Assembly: GCA_963691815.1 (NCBI GenBank)
Contig: OY829646.1
Location: 28,418,772 to 28,482,771 of the forward strand
Direction: 5' to 3'
DNA: 64,000 bases
From: Echiichthys vipera
Taxonomy: Eukaryota; Chordata; Actinopteri; Perciformes; Trachinidae
In this document: piece by piece, positions 51,291 through 62,560 of the stretch
How the letters are laid out: each line of letters starts with the position of its first letter
Position numbering within the stretch: position 1 is the stretch's first letter
Notes under the pieces: model-generated
The model's database searches: none
Seen by the model: only the letters and a program-made list of their open reading frames with translations
What the model was told of the DNA's origin: nothing
Translations under genes and position numbers: made by a program

Positions 51291-53129
51291 TAGGGCTATG
51301 TGCTTAACATTTTATTGTAGCTTGAATGTTTTTTCTAAATGTGTCACTGCTTGTTCTCACTTTTCAGGAGTCCATCCACTTTATGCATAAATAGTAGGTA
51401 ATAAAAACTCAGACCAGCAGTATTGGGGGGTAACAGATCAGGTGCTTTAAGGTTTAAGACTTAGAAGCACCACTTGAGCATAAAATCTAAGTTGTTGAAT
51501 TGTAGATATACATATTGGCCATGTTCCCTTTTCTACATGGTTACTAAAAGGGTTATAGCACAACCTCTGCCTCGTAGGAATAACAGCCATAAATGCTGGT
51601 CACATCCAAAATCCTATAGCCCAGATGCAGCAACAACTTGCTTGAGAAGAGAAAGAAAAATAGAGAATTAATCTTATGCATCTTCTTTAACCCTCTTTAT
51701 TGTGCAAAATCTAATGATTGCACTGTAAACTACATATACATGTAATGAATTTATTGGCTGTATGTTTGTTTAACATTTGACCAAAAATGCACATGATTAT
51801 GAGTCTCAACCCAGAGAGAACTTAAGATAGATAAATAGTTTGAGTGGCAAGGTCAAAGGATAGGTTTGTCCTCGTTCTTTGCAAAAACAAGTGGTTGTGT
51901 CCCAAAGTTAGGCTTTTTAGCACGACATTCCATCGTTGTTTCCTCAGACTTCATAAGGACTATTGGGATTAAGGCTGCTATTGACTGTCAATTACATTAC
52001 AGCCGGCAGTTCCTCCCCTTCCACTATCTATTTTGCAAGGGCACTGTACACTGCATCCAGAGCACAGCACTACCCAAGACTATTGTAATCGGATTAAAGA
52101 AAACAGTTTTATTGTTAGAGTTTGTAGATATTTAGGATAACATCGGTGCAGGAATTGGCAGGGCTGAGGGCGCTGCTTTGGTTTTTCTTTGGGCCTATTT
52201 TTTAACTGCAATGGATATGAAAAAATATTATTGAAATATTTTTTTTGACTGGGATATTTCGGGTTTAGGCGAGACGTGAGCCGATGTGAGTTCTGTCATC
52301 ATCACTCAGTCTTCCAGACAAGCGTCCATATGTAGCGAGTTGAGAATGAGAACGGGTTAGTCTCTGCCTGTTTGTCAGTAGCAGCTCCTGGCGAGCTGAG
52401 TGGACAGCTGAAACTTACTGAACCAAAATTGCTTTTATGTCAGCTTCACCGGAAGAAATCAACAGTAATACAGCAGTGTATGTATTGATACTTTGATTTT
52501 ATTTTACGCTTCAAAATAAACCTGAAGCGTTAAAAGATGCAGGGATCCTCAGTGTGATAATTTAATTGAAGTACATCTGTTCTGTGATATGCGTGAGCGA
52601 AAGACATCAAAAATTCTTCCAAAAATACTCCCTGGGATAATGAGCCGAGAGAGTGCAGACTGGAGTCTCAGAGATATATGTGAACCTCCACAGGGTGAAA
52701 GCACAATGGTCCATGTGCATCTACTGTATAAAATGGCCGTATCCTCACTGTCCTGCATTATTATGAACTATAATAACCAGGCTGTGGGTCACATCTCTGG
52801 CATCCATTCTCTGCCTCACTCCTTCCTCTTCTCCATGTGCTCATGCATTAGTTCAGTGTTGTCGACTGTGTAGATGCTGTGGCTCCTTCAGCATACAGTA
52901 TGTTGGTGTTAGTTTGATGTCTATTGCAGTTTGAAATACTCTAAAAGTAGTGTAAAATGTTGACCCGTGTCCCTGCTGGTAGGCAGACTGTCCTCATGCA
53001 TTTTTCGTACATATAACAACTAAAAGTAATGCGCAGTAATTTGTACATTTTCCACAAATTTATTGTGTGTGTATTTCACAAATTTCCTTTGTGTGTATTC
53101 CATGTATTGAAAGCAGGAGACTAAGTATA
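51291..53129. other. No recognised gene
   Basis: AT-rich DNA with an 89-codon frame at 51866-52135 and a 94-codon frame at 52589-52873, neither with a recognisable domain. The 52140-52460 patch has mixed GC and may be old repeat. Confidence 0.45.
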
Positions 53130-53480
53130 AGACAACACAGGATTTCTTCCTGGGCGAGCGGGCTTTGTTTCCCGTTGCTGCATACGTTCGCGGACGTACT
53201 AAACCAAACAGCAACCTTTTTTGTAATCCTAACCTAAATTGGTTTTGATGTCTAGCCATAACTGTCACCTTTTGTCTTAAAACGGTAACGTAACGGTAGT
53301 TTTGGTGCCTTGGTGTCACAGGTCACTTCCGTCCACAAACGTCTGCTGGTCGACTTCGCAGTCGACATCTGGTCCGTCGCCTCCTTGTGGTCTACTTTCG
53401 TTCACCGTTCTGTAAGATATCATACTAACTATCATACAAGAACTTGTCACATGATATCGTACTTAACCGTTCATGAGTTA
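53130..53480. repeat. Possible non-autonomous DNA-transposon debris
   Basis: CpG-bearing text (cgttcgcggacgtac), then ggtcgacttcgcagtcgaca with a gtcgac-gtcgac hairpin, then gtaagatatcatactaacta and tcacatgatatcgtacttaa followed by cgttcatgag, resembles a fish repeat familiar from intergenic DNA. No clean ends were found. Confidence 0.35.
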
Positions 53481-54199
53481 TTGAACAAACTAGTAAAGAG
53501 TAAATCAGGAGTCATTTCTTTCACATTCTGAGCTAATGCGTCATTGTTGGGAAGTCAGTGAAGTGTACTGAAGCTTGGTTTTGTTACAGTGGGGGTAATC
53601 CTGTCTTTTTAGTTGTGCTTCTGTTTTTAATGTGAGGGGGAGGCGTGTGTGTGTGTTTAAGTGACTGCATTGTAGTTTGATGAAGTGTGGGTGTGTGGGC
53701 ACATGTTTATGTGTTTTTCAAGTTGTCAATGCAGATTTACAGAAAGTAGTGATGTGATATGCAGAGAGCCCATTTTTATGCTGAGCGCAAAATGAAATGT
53801 GTTTGATGTCTCATGCAGTTTATGTCCTATGCCAAGAAAAGAATGCTCTTCTGTAGGAAGAGGTTGAATACCATTTCATGGTTTGCAGGGGATTTTCAAA
53901 AGATGCTACTGTGGTATGATTTTAAGAAATTGTATACATCTTTAAGTGTGTTAAGGAAGTTTTGCTGCCCCAAGTGTTCCCTACATTCTTTCTTTACAAT
54001 AAAAAGGACTAAATTAATTCTTGAAGACTGGGAGCTCAAGTATGCCTGCAGCATAATTTGCAATGGGACAGAAAATGTATTACACACAAAAACAGACATT
54101 TCAATCCCTCATTCAGAGTATACCCGACAGACATCGGTGTAAACTGTAAATAAAATAAGACCTGCTTTCAGAACAAGTTGGCTGTTGGCTATCCGTCAG
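53481..54199. other. No recognised gene
   Basis: TG-rich patch at 53640-53715. A 109-codon frame at 53813-54142 is open but has no recognisable domain. Confidence 0.4.
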
Positions 54200-54698
54200 T
54201 TAAAGCTACACTCTGGAATTCCGATCACTACAAACTCTTTGGAGCAACCTACTTTGTTTGCATCTAATTGTGGACACACATGCAAACTAAAGTGGGGTGA
54301 CTAAATGAATATATCAGCTATCAGCAATTGGCTAAAATATTTGTACTGCCACGCATACACCTGAGCGAATATAACACCAACTGCGGTTTGTTGGGCTGAT
54401 GACAGCTGCTTTGGAAACATTTATCGCGTAACCATAACACACACACACAGATGTCGGAAGTGGGATGTTCCTACTTCACCATTGATTGACAGTTGGGGAT
54501 GGCAGTGCTACAAGAAGTATAGCAAGGCACCAGCTTTTGTAAGCAAGCAAATGCTCCAAAGCTCTAAAATATAAAATTAAATAACTTTTTTAAATGTTTG
54601 TCAGACAACAGGGATGCACATATTGTGTTTTGGTAAGAAACCATGTACATAAATACAATTTTGTTGATTTATAACAAAATGCCACAGGGTGCCTTTAA
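54200..54698. mobile_element. TTAA-flanked MITE candidate
   Basis: TTAA at 54200-54203 is followed by agctacactctgg, and TTAA at 54695-54698 is preceded by ccacagggtgcct, the imperfect inverse (aggcaccctgtgg). Matching termini and TTAA on both sides fit a piggyBac-type non-autonomous insertion of about 490 bp. The terminal match is short and imperfect, and TTAA is common in AT-rich DNA, so this is a candidate only. A short ac run lies at 54440-54452. Confidence 0.45.
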
Positions 54699-57102
54699 GT
54701 TCTCATTTGTAGATGTACTTTCATTTTGTGCAACAGATTCTCGGTTACCTGATTAAACCAGCAGGCATAATATTACATTGCTTCACTTTGTTGTCTCATA
54801 CGGAGACACAACAGTTCACCAACAATTTAAAACAAAAAGATGCATTTACCACTGTCTCCATTTCCTGTTTGAGCAATAATAATACTTAATATGTATTCCT
54901 GGCATTACTTGAAGGTAATGATGTTTCATATACAGAAAATCACAGGAGTCGAGGGAAAGCTTTAATGGAAGTTCATGTAACTTTTTCAATTATAAATCAG
55001 CAAGAGAGCACACTCTGACAAATTCTCCTTCTCCTTTTTATTACCAATGTATTTATTTCTCAACTATAGCAAAAGTACTGGTCATTATTGCAGAGATCAT
55101 GACCCACATCTTCTTGCCAGTTATATGTGTAAAATGTCAGCATGTGTGTCAGTTAGGTAGTTACAGATCTAAAAAAAATGTTTGACAAAGCCTCCAAAAA
55201 GGGTTTAAATGGATATTCCTTTGATGTTGAAAACAGCTTCAGCTGAAAATGTTTGTTTTTTTTCCTACCAATTGAGCTCAGAAGAGAAGCTGTATTGCTT
55301 GGGTTTTTCAGAGAAAAACAGAGATAAAAAGATGAGGGTGGAAACGAGCATAACTTGTTCTTCTTGTTTGCTCTGGGAATTGTACCGTCTTATTATTGTG
55401 TGTACTAATTTAACATTACCGAGGTCAATTGTTTTGCTTTGTTCTCGTCCCAATAGGTCTGCTTCTCATCTGTGCTGAAACATTGACTTTGCAAAAAGAC
55501 CATTTGACTTGAAGATGCTACAGTAGATACTGTATATTATTCTCACAGCAGATTTTAAGTGCCATCATTTCCATCCATTTATGGTCCTTTATTAGTTGAA
55601 ATCAGGAGATATCTTTTAGAGTTTTTGTAATCTATGAATAGTGTTCTCCAGACAAATAAAAGCAATACTAATTAAAAAACAAACAAAAAAAGCAGCATTA
55701 AAAAAATGGCCAGGGAGATTTTTTCAGCACAGACAGTGCTTGGACACAGATGTATTAATTTTGTTCAAATATGCTCTTGGGATAAAAATAATACAAATGA
55801 CAACTTAGCTTCTGATTTTACCTGTGGTAAGATATCATGGCATGAGTGCACTCTAAGAGATGACTGTTTTTGTTGCAGTAATCCAATCAAACAACATAGC
55901 CTGACATTGAAGGGCAGTGTCTGGTGACATCTTTAACAGCACAGCTGTCTGAAAGTTCATGTTTCCACTCAGCTTGTTGGGTAATTGTTGTTTAGTGCTA
56001 ATCGCAGGAACTTTTAAAAACTTTTTCTAGAATTCACTAAATGTACAACTCCTCCTTTCCCCCACACCCCTTATTTTGTCTGCATTCTTAATCCCTTTCA
56101 TCTTCTGTGCCTTTTTACTTTGACCATAGCCCCATCCATTACAGTAAGTCCAACCTTTATCTCATGAAGAAAACCAGAAAACATAGTAGTAGGACTTTGC
56201 CAAGACACAAAGGCTCACTGTATCATCTAACTTTGTCGATTTTCCTTGATCTAGAAAAGTGGTATGAAATCTGTCAAGTTTGCCCGGGTTTAACTTGATG
56301 ATCAATTACATGAAAACAAGAAAATTGTGAACAAAGTAACACAGAGTGGTCATTATAAAAAAATAAAAATTAAAAATTAAAAAAAAATTGGGAATGAGAG
56401 TTCAGACAATATCAAGCATAACATAGCATCAACAAAGGTTAAATGACTAATTTAGTGCCATCAGTAGTGAGCTGTGGGAACTGATACCATATGGTGATGA
56501 TAGGTCACACTAGACAAAGGTCCAGAGAGAGCATCTGAACAAACCCGTGCTGGCAGGTCAGATTAAAAACACCCTGTCAAAACGCAAACAAAATTAACTG
56601 CCTGCTTTAATCCCAAGGGATGCTACCTTGCAGGTGCATATCTGTCGGCGCTTTGGCCTCTGCCCCTGGTCTGGCAGAGGAGTAAAGCATACGGTAAATG
56701 AAGTGGAGAACATGGTCAGGCCTGGTGGGTGGCAGGCACAGGGCAGAGAGGTGCCAGCCCGCCAGCCTGCCAGTTCTCTCCTTGGACAGAGAGGGTTAGG
56801 GGGCAATGGAGACAGTGTCTGAGCTAGATGAAACAGTCCAAGACATCAAACAGCGTGAGGTCTTACAAGGCTCATTAGAGACGAGGCTGCAAGTCTTTTA
56901 GCCCCCTCTTTATTGTGTTAAATAGAAACATAGTTTTGTTCCCATGGTGAACTATACTGGTCATCTTTAGGATGTGAGATGTTAGAAACATAAATGGAAT
57001 TGGAAAAAAAGAGTTAGTAAAGCAGTAAATCCGAGTACAATAGCCCTGTATTGAGTGAATTCTCCTACTTGCTTATTTATTATGTATATACAGTATATGT
57101 AC
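54699..57102. other. No recognised gene; GC-richer island 56590-56830
   Basis: AT-rich except for the island, which holds opposing 64- and 70-codon frames without a domain. An A-rich simple stretch lies at 56358-56390. Frames at 55209-55478 and 55706-55927 are unrecognised. Confidence 0.45.
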
Positions 57103-57133
<31 letters not shown>

Positions 57134-57176
57134 TACACACACACACACACATATACGTATATATACCGTATATATG
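57103..57176. repeat. Compound microsatellite: (ACAG)n-(AC)n-AT-rich
   Basis: An acag tetranucleotide run (57103-57132), then ac dinucleotides (57135-57150), then an atatacgtatatataccgta stretch that is partly self-complementary. Confidence 0.95.
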
Positions 57177-59700
57177 TTTACAGACATATGTGTGTATGCT
57201 CGGGTGTATGCGCATGTACTGTATGTTTATGTATATACTGTAAGTATGTATCGACAGTCAAATGATTGTTACATTCAACTCAGTTATCGATCTGAACTGT
57301 AATAAAATTGTTAATAACTGCTGCTTGTTATTCCCTCGTATTGACACATTTATTTTGATCTGTTGCCCCTGAAATATATCTTGCGTGTGAGTTTTGATGC
57401 TGTGCATATTGTGTATGTTTGTGTACGGACTGGGTGAGCTTCAAATGAATGACCCTTCTCGGGATGAAGAAAGTTGTCTTAATCTGAATCTACTAAATGC
57501 TACCTTTGTGGAGGTTAAAATGTTATTTAGCAGTGATGATTCAGCTCTGTGGTATTTTATGGCATCATGTTAGTGTATAATTGGTTATATTATATATTAG
57601 TGATATCAGATTATCTGTGTCACCCAAACATAACAAACTGTCAAGAAATCTTGTGAAAGATTTTAATATATCAGGAGGAACTCAACATTTCACCACCAAC
57701 TTTCACATACATCCAAGCTGTACTTGGAGTAAGAAACTGAAACTAGATAACACAGATATGATGGACACATAAAATGAGTTGCTAACTGGCATCCAACCTA
57801 ATATGACCTACATGTGTTGCTGTGGTGATGTAAGTACTTCAAAGTTGAAGTTCTTTTTAATGAATAGTTTACAAGATATTGTTGTTATTCTGTCTTCACT
57901 TTTAAGTCAAAGTGTCTCTGATTCTTTGGACAAGAGACATATGGGAATTATGGCACAGTTACATCAAGCAGGGACCTCTCCTCTTTTTTCTCTCCTTTTC
58001 TTTTTGAAAAAATCTTGACAGTTTAGTTCAAAATGATTTGGCAAATGGGAACAATGGCAACCGCCATTCACACAATCAAACAACATTGTCTTTTTTCACA
58101 ATTTTGTACTAAAACATATTTTATACTTTAATACCTGGTATGAAGACCAGAGAAGGTAAATCGTAGCAAATATACTGAAAAATGCACTTACTCAGTCTTG
58201 ATTCACTTGTTATGAATTTTTATACTCTTAAAGGATAAGACTGTTGTCAACTTTTCTTTTATGAGTCTAAATAGAGCAGGCAAACGTGCCAAAAGACAGA
58301 CTTTCTGCTACATGGATCATGCAAAACTACATAAGCTGCAGGCCAAACATTACATTAAGATTTACAGTTTATGGTGAATAGGTGGTCACTATAATAGGAG
58401 GTACCAGAATATTGGGGGCACCAAAATAAACCATTGCCATTTTAATAAAGTCAGGCAATAATTGCCTTTTTTCCATCATTCTATGTGCAACTTACTACTT
58501 ACTACTGCACATGGCACGAGTCTACAAACACCTGACCTTTCAGATTCAGGCTGGGCGGTAATTTCTCAAAATTTCCCTGAAATAGAATCAGGTGAGAGTC
58601 ACACAAGTTTCCTGGATATATTCAACTTATATGAATGGATAAAAAAAGCAGTGGTATTTTGGGTTCATAATCAGGCGGAGTTGGGCTTTGATAGAAATTA
58701 TTCTGGTTCATGTTGGGTTGGGCCTGAATTTTCCAGCCTGATCATAGCTCTTTGTAAAGCTCACTGACAAACACATTGCATTTCCTGTGACTATTTCTTA
58801 ATAAAAGACAACTTGTGTTCTGCCAAGCAGTTGAATGCTTTAAATGTGAAGCGGCAGCAACAGGAAATGTACGGTTTGCATTTAAAGTAAGTTAATACAG
58901 CACTTAATACAGCACATAGTTTGCGATACTGAAAATACATAAATATTGCAATACTTTCATCAGTGGGCCATAGGGGCAATTACCATTGTGTTAATTCATT
59001 TGGCGATAAATAGTAAAATAACGTATACATTTATTTACCGTAAATGAAAATCTTTGAGATTATTACTCTAATAAATGAGCAGTTGCATTTGCAAAACAGG
59101 CTTTTCCCCCAGTGCAATGTTTTATGGTATACCAACCTAGGATTTAGGAACAGTTTCTGTTAAAACTTATCAGCTTGCTGTCTCCCTGCAAAACTGTGCA
59201 TCTGCCTTTTCTACACTTCAGCCAGCAACACTTTCATCATAAATCTTACCATTTATTGCAAAAAAAGGAAAACCATTACAGTTAAGTGCCACTAATTCTC
59301 TCTGTATTAGCCAAGCAGCATGCTAAGCCGAGACAGGTAATGCAGAAATCCCCCATGGGGATACAAGAGTGGGCCCAAAGCATGACATTGAATACCACTT
59401 TGAATCTTTGGGACATGTTAGGACACTATATTAAAAATATTCGTACTGTCTTAGCTTGCTGTCAGGCTGACTTTTCCGACAGGAAATTAAGGTATATAGA
59501 TCACTTTCCAGCAAACCACAGTCCATTGACTAGAACAGCAAGTATACCTCGCAACACTCTTGAGTTGCTGGTCTACATGCGGCAAGGTAAATTTGCTAGT
59601 AGGCTGGAGACCGCTAAATAACAAGCAATATAACTTCAGTTTCTTGACAGAACGGGCTGCCTTTATGGCAAGGTAAAGCAATGCAAATATTCTTTATATG
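57177..59700. other. No gene; possible LINE tail at 57440-57490
   Basis: At 57440-57490 cttctcgggatgaagaaagt, then tgtcttaatctgaatcta, vaguely resembles a LINE 3' end. The 111-codon frame at 59286-59621 and the 101-codon frame at 58462-58767 show no recognisable domain; the former lies directly upstream of the hAT remnant and might be part of it. Confidence 0.35.
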
Positions 59701-59734
59701 CCTTACACTTAAACTGACATCAATTTTATTATTA

Positions 59735-61117
59735 AGTCGCTTCAAAGGCTCACACAGGCTGAAAGAATCTGCGACCAATTTGAGGCAATATTGGATGAAT
59801 ACAATATTAAAGATAAACTGGACTACATTATTAAAGACAATGCTGCTAACATGCAAAACGCATTCACTGTGTGCTTCCCCACTGAACAAGAGGATGACGG
59901 AGATCATCTTGATGACCTTGAGCTCTGGTGTGATTTCACCCTGGATGATCATGATAGTAGATGTTGCTATGGCAAAGAAACAGCGCTTGCAGTGTTTTGC
60001 ACATACTCTTCAGCTGGTGGTGGGAGACGGTTTGAAAGAAACAAGCACAACATTCAAAGATGGGTTTGGTGCTTAATTTGGGGAACAGAAAGACATCTCT
60101 GCTGCAGTCAACACAAGATGGAACTCAACACTGAAGCAAGTGAAGGCAGTTCTCCAGTGCAATCATTCGAAGCTCTGTGCTGTTCTAGAAAAGGCAAGGT
60201 ACAGGGAGTTGTCATTCACAGCATGTGAGTGGAATCTGTTGAAGGAGGTGGTGGACATCCTGAAACCGTTTGGAGAAGCAACTGATTTGACACAGGGGTA
60301 GAAGGTCATCACAATCAGTGCTGTTGTTCCATCCATTTTGTCCTTCAACCACCACCTTGAGAAGCTGAAGCCTCAAGTCTGTTTCCTGAGCGTCTCCAGG
60401 CAGCCCTGAACAAAAGATTTCTTGGAATCTTCATCACTGTGAAAATGACCAGGACACAAGCAAGGATCACTGCTCCCTTTTCAGATCCAGTCTACATCAA
60501 AGCAGCTGCCTTGGATCCAGCCTTTTCTCTGTTGTGGGTGGAGCCCCATGTGCTGGTCAATTGGGACGTCAAGGCAGAGTCGGCACAACGAGTTAAAGGT
60601 AAATGTTACTGAGTCTAATGTAACATTTTCACTCATAATCTGATCTAATTGACTGCAACATTAATTAAGCGTTTCACTCAAACACACTGCATCACCAACA
60701 CAAATGGTAGTAAGGTTGTTTCTGAAATTGTTTTTACATATTTTGCCAGAATTGATTCTGCAAGATGCTACAGAGACTGAGCAACATGTGCCTCTTGTTG
60801 ATGAAGAAGCGCAAGAGGACCTTAGAGAAGGAGAAGGGCTGTTTGCTGCATACCATATGAGTCAGAAGAAGGATGTTGGTACAACTTTAGCACTACAGCT
60901 CTCTCTACCTTGACATAGCCGATGGACAGAACATCCTTTTGTTCTGGGCATTGAACATGAAAACTCTTCCTTCACTGTTCCGAGTGGCCGTTATAGTCTT
61001 TGCAGCGCCTGCCTCCAGCAAGTTTTCAGCCACGGTGGCATCGCACTACGTCCTCATCATGCACAAATGACTGGCAGACTTTTGGCCAATTTAGTCTTTC
61101 GCAAATGCAATGCAGTG
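59735..61117 (+). pseudogene. hAT transposase, multiply broken
   Basis: In order, across shifting frames: RFKGSH, then AERICDQFEAILDEYNIKDK, LDYIIKDNAANMQNAFTV (the DNAANM block holds the second catalytic aspartate of hAT), RLQCFAHTLQLVVGDGLKET (the CxxH motif), NTRWNSTLKQVKAVL (the RW motif), KEVVDILKPFGEATDLTQ then a stop, ALNKRFLGIFITVKM, PFSDPVYIKAAALDPAFSLL, a gtaaatg that could be a donor at about 60600, an exon-like ELILQDATETEQH, then VFSHGGIALRPHHAQMTGRL and LANLVFRKCNAV with a stop near 61117. The SxxER segment normally preceding VFSHGG is missing (ASSKFS context), so a key acidic residue is lost. At least three frameshifts and two stops make it dead. Confidence 0.88.
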
Positions 61118-61546
61118 TAGGGCCCTGACAAATAAAAAGCACAACCCTGTTCATTATTATGTTCATGTATTTCTTGTTTCTCACATATATCACATATAGA
61201 CACACACACAGGTAAAATATGATGAGGTCAAGACAGGACAGAAACTGCCGTGGAACTAGTTCAAATGCAATATGTAATGGGAATAAAATGTTGGAATTGT
61301 TCAATTGTGCTTGTTTTAATAAATGAATAAATAAATAAATACAGATTTTAAAAGCATACATGCTATGGGTAAATACATTATAACTCTGTGGTTATATTGA
61401 CTTGAAAGGACCCGAAACTAAAACTTCAGGACTTTGGACTAGACTTGAGACTTGCCAGTCTTGACTTTGGACTTGACCTAGGACTTGAGGGGAAATACTT
61501 GAGACTTACTTGTGACTTGCAAGACAATGACTTTGTCCCACCTCCA
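59735..61546 (+). mobile_element. hAT transposon remnant with right end
   Basis: A decayed hAT transposase (59735-61117) is followed by an aataaa signal near 61131 and then, from about 61399, by reiterated gacttg words (gacttgagacttgccagtct, ctttggacttgacctaggac, tgagacttacttgtgacttg) ending ctttgtcccacctcc. Such gacttg subterminal arrays ending in CCCACCTCTG are the right terminus of a teleost hAT group. I found no matching left end (caaggcaagtcac-type text) upstream, so the 5' half, including the BED finger and first catalytic aspartate region, is lost or beyond recognition. Confidence 0.75.
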
Positions 61547-62399
61547 CCATATTTAAATTAACCACCTTGTATGACGATGGGCTTTGACAGGTGTGTGACT
61601 TATGGAAATCATTCAATAAGCGGGCTGTGAGCCGATTACAGCTGGGGTGGTTGACTATTGTGTCCTGACTTAACTCTAAGTCTAATTGTCAGTTTGAAAA
61701 TTGGAATAAAGAGAAAGTTAATTACTGTTCCTGTTTTACATGACCTTCTCTTGACTATTAAAAGGCTCCCTGCAAAAAATTCCACTAGCACCTTGTTCCC
61801 TGTGGAGAATGTTGTCAGTATGAGAAAATGGCTTCCACTTTTCAGATAAATTTGGCAACTATTGATTGCTGATTGCTGTCACACAGAGATGTTGTTTTAT
61901 AATGGCATTCCTTTTGTATCACAAATCTGTGGACAATTAAAGTGGGGTCCTGGAGTTCATTATGCAGTGACTGTGGCAGATAAGGATGCAGGGATAAGGA
62001 TGCAGGACAGATTCTCTGAAAACCTCATAAACGGAAAGCAATTGCATTAAGCAATAAAAAAAAACATTCTTATTATTGAAGGTTGGTGCATGTAATATTA
62101 GGCTGCTTTCTATTACATCAATCAATTTTGCTAATCAGCTTCACAATGACATGGGGTCACCCAGTCTGCACTGAGCTGAATGTGCTGCCATCACCAAACC
62201 ATTTGCAAATAGTTGTGGTCAGTATCTGAAAAGCTGGCATCAAATACCATAAAAGAGTGTTAAGTTGATCTGTCAACAAAGGACACCTTTTCACATTTAT
62301 TTAAACATTATTTCATTCTAAACATTGATGTTTTATTGTTAATTCTAAACATTTATTTTTTTTACATTCAAAACAGTGTATCGTAGTGTTTCCATTAAT
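61547..62399. other. No recognised feature
   Basis: AT-rich sequence without recognisable genes or repeats; 62- and 63-codon frames are unremarkable. Confidence 0.5.
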
Positions 62400-62560
62400 G
62401 CTACGTTCCAGCTGCTGCCCACTGACTTTGTCTTTGTGTTTCTATTTTAATTTTGATTTTATTTATTGTTTTGATATGTGTACAGGAGAAGCCATATACA
62501 ATTTAATTGTACAAAGTATAATGACAATAAAGAGAAGTCTGATTCTGATTCTGAAATTTC
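62400..62560 (+). mobile_element. LINE 3' UTR and tail
   Basis: The text gtgtacaggagaagccatat, then acaatttaattgtacaaagt, ataatgacaataaagagaag and tctgattctgattctg is the ending of a teleost LINE: a ggagaagcac..tttcattgtaca motif, an aataaag box and a (TCTGAT)n tail. Upstream coding sequence is not recognisable. Confidence 0.65.
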
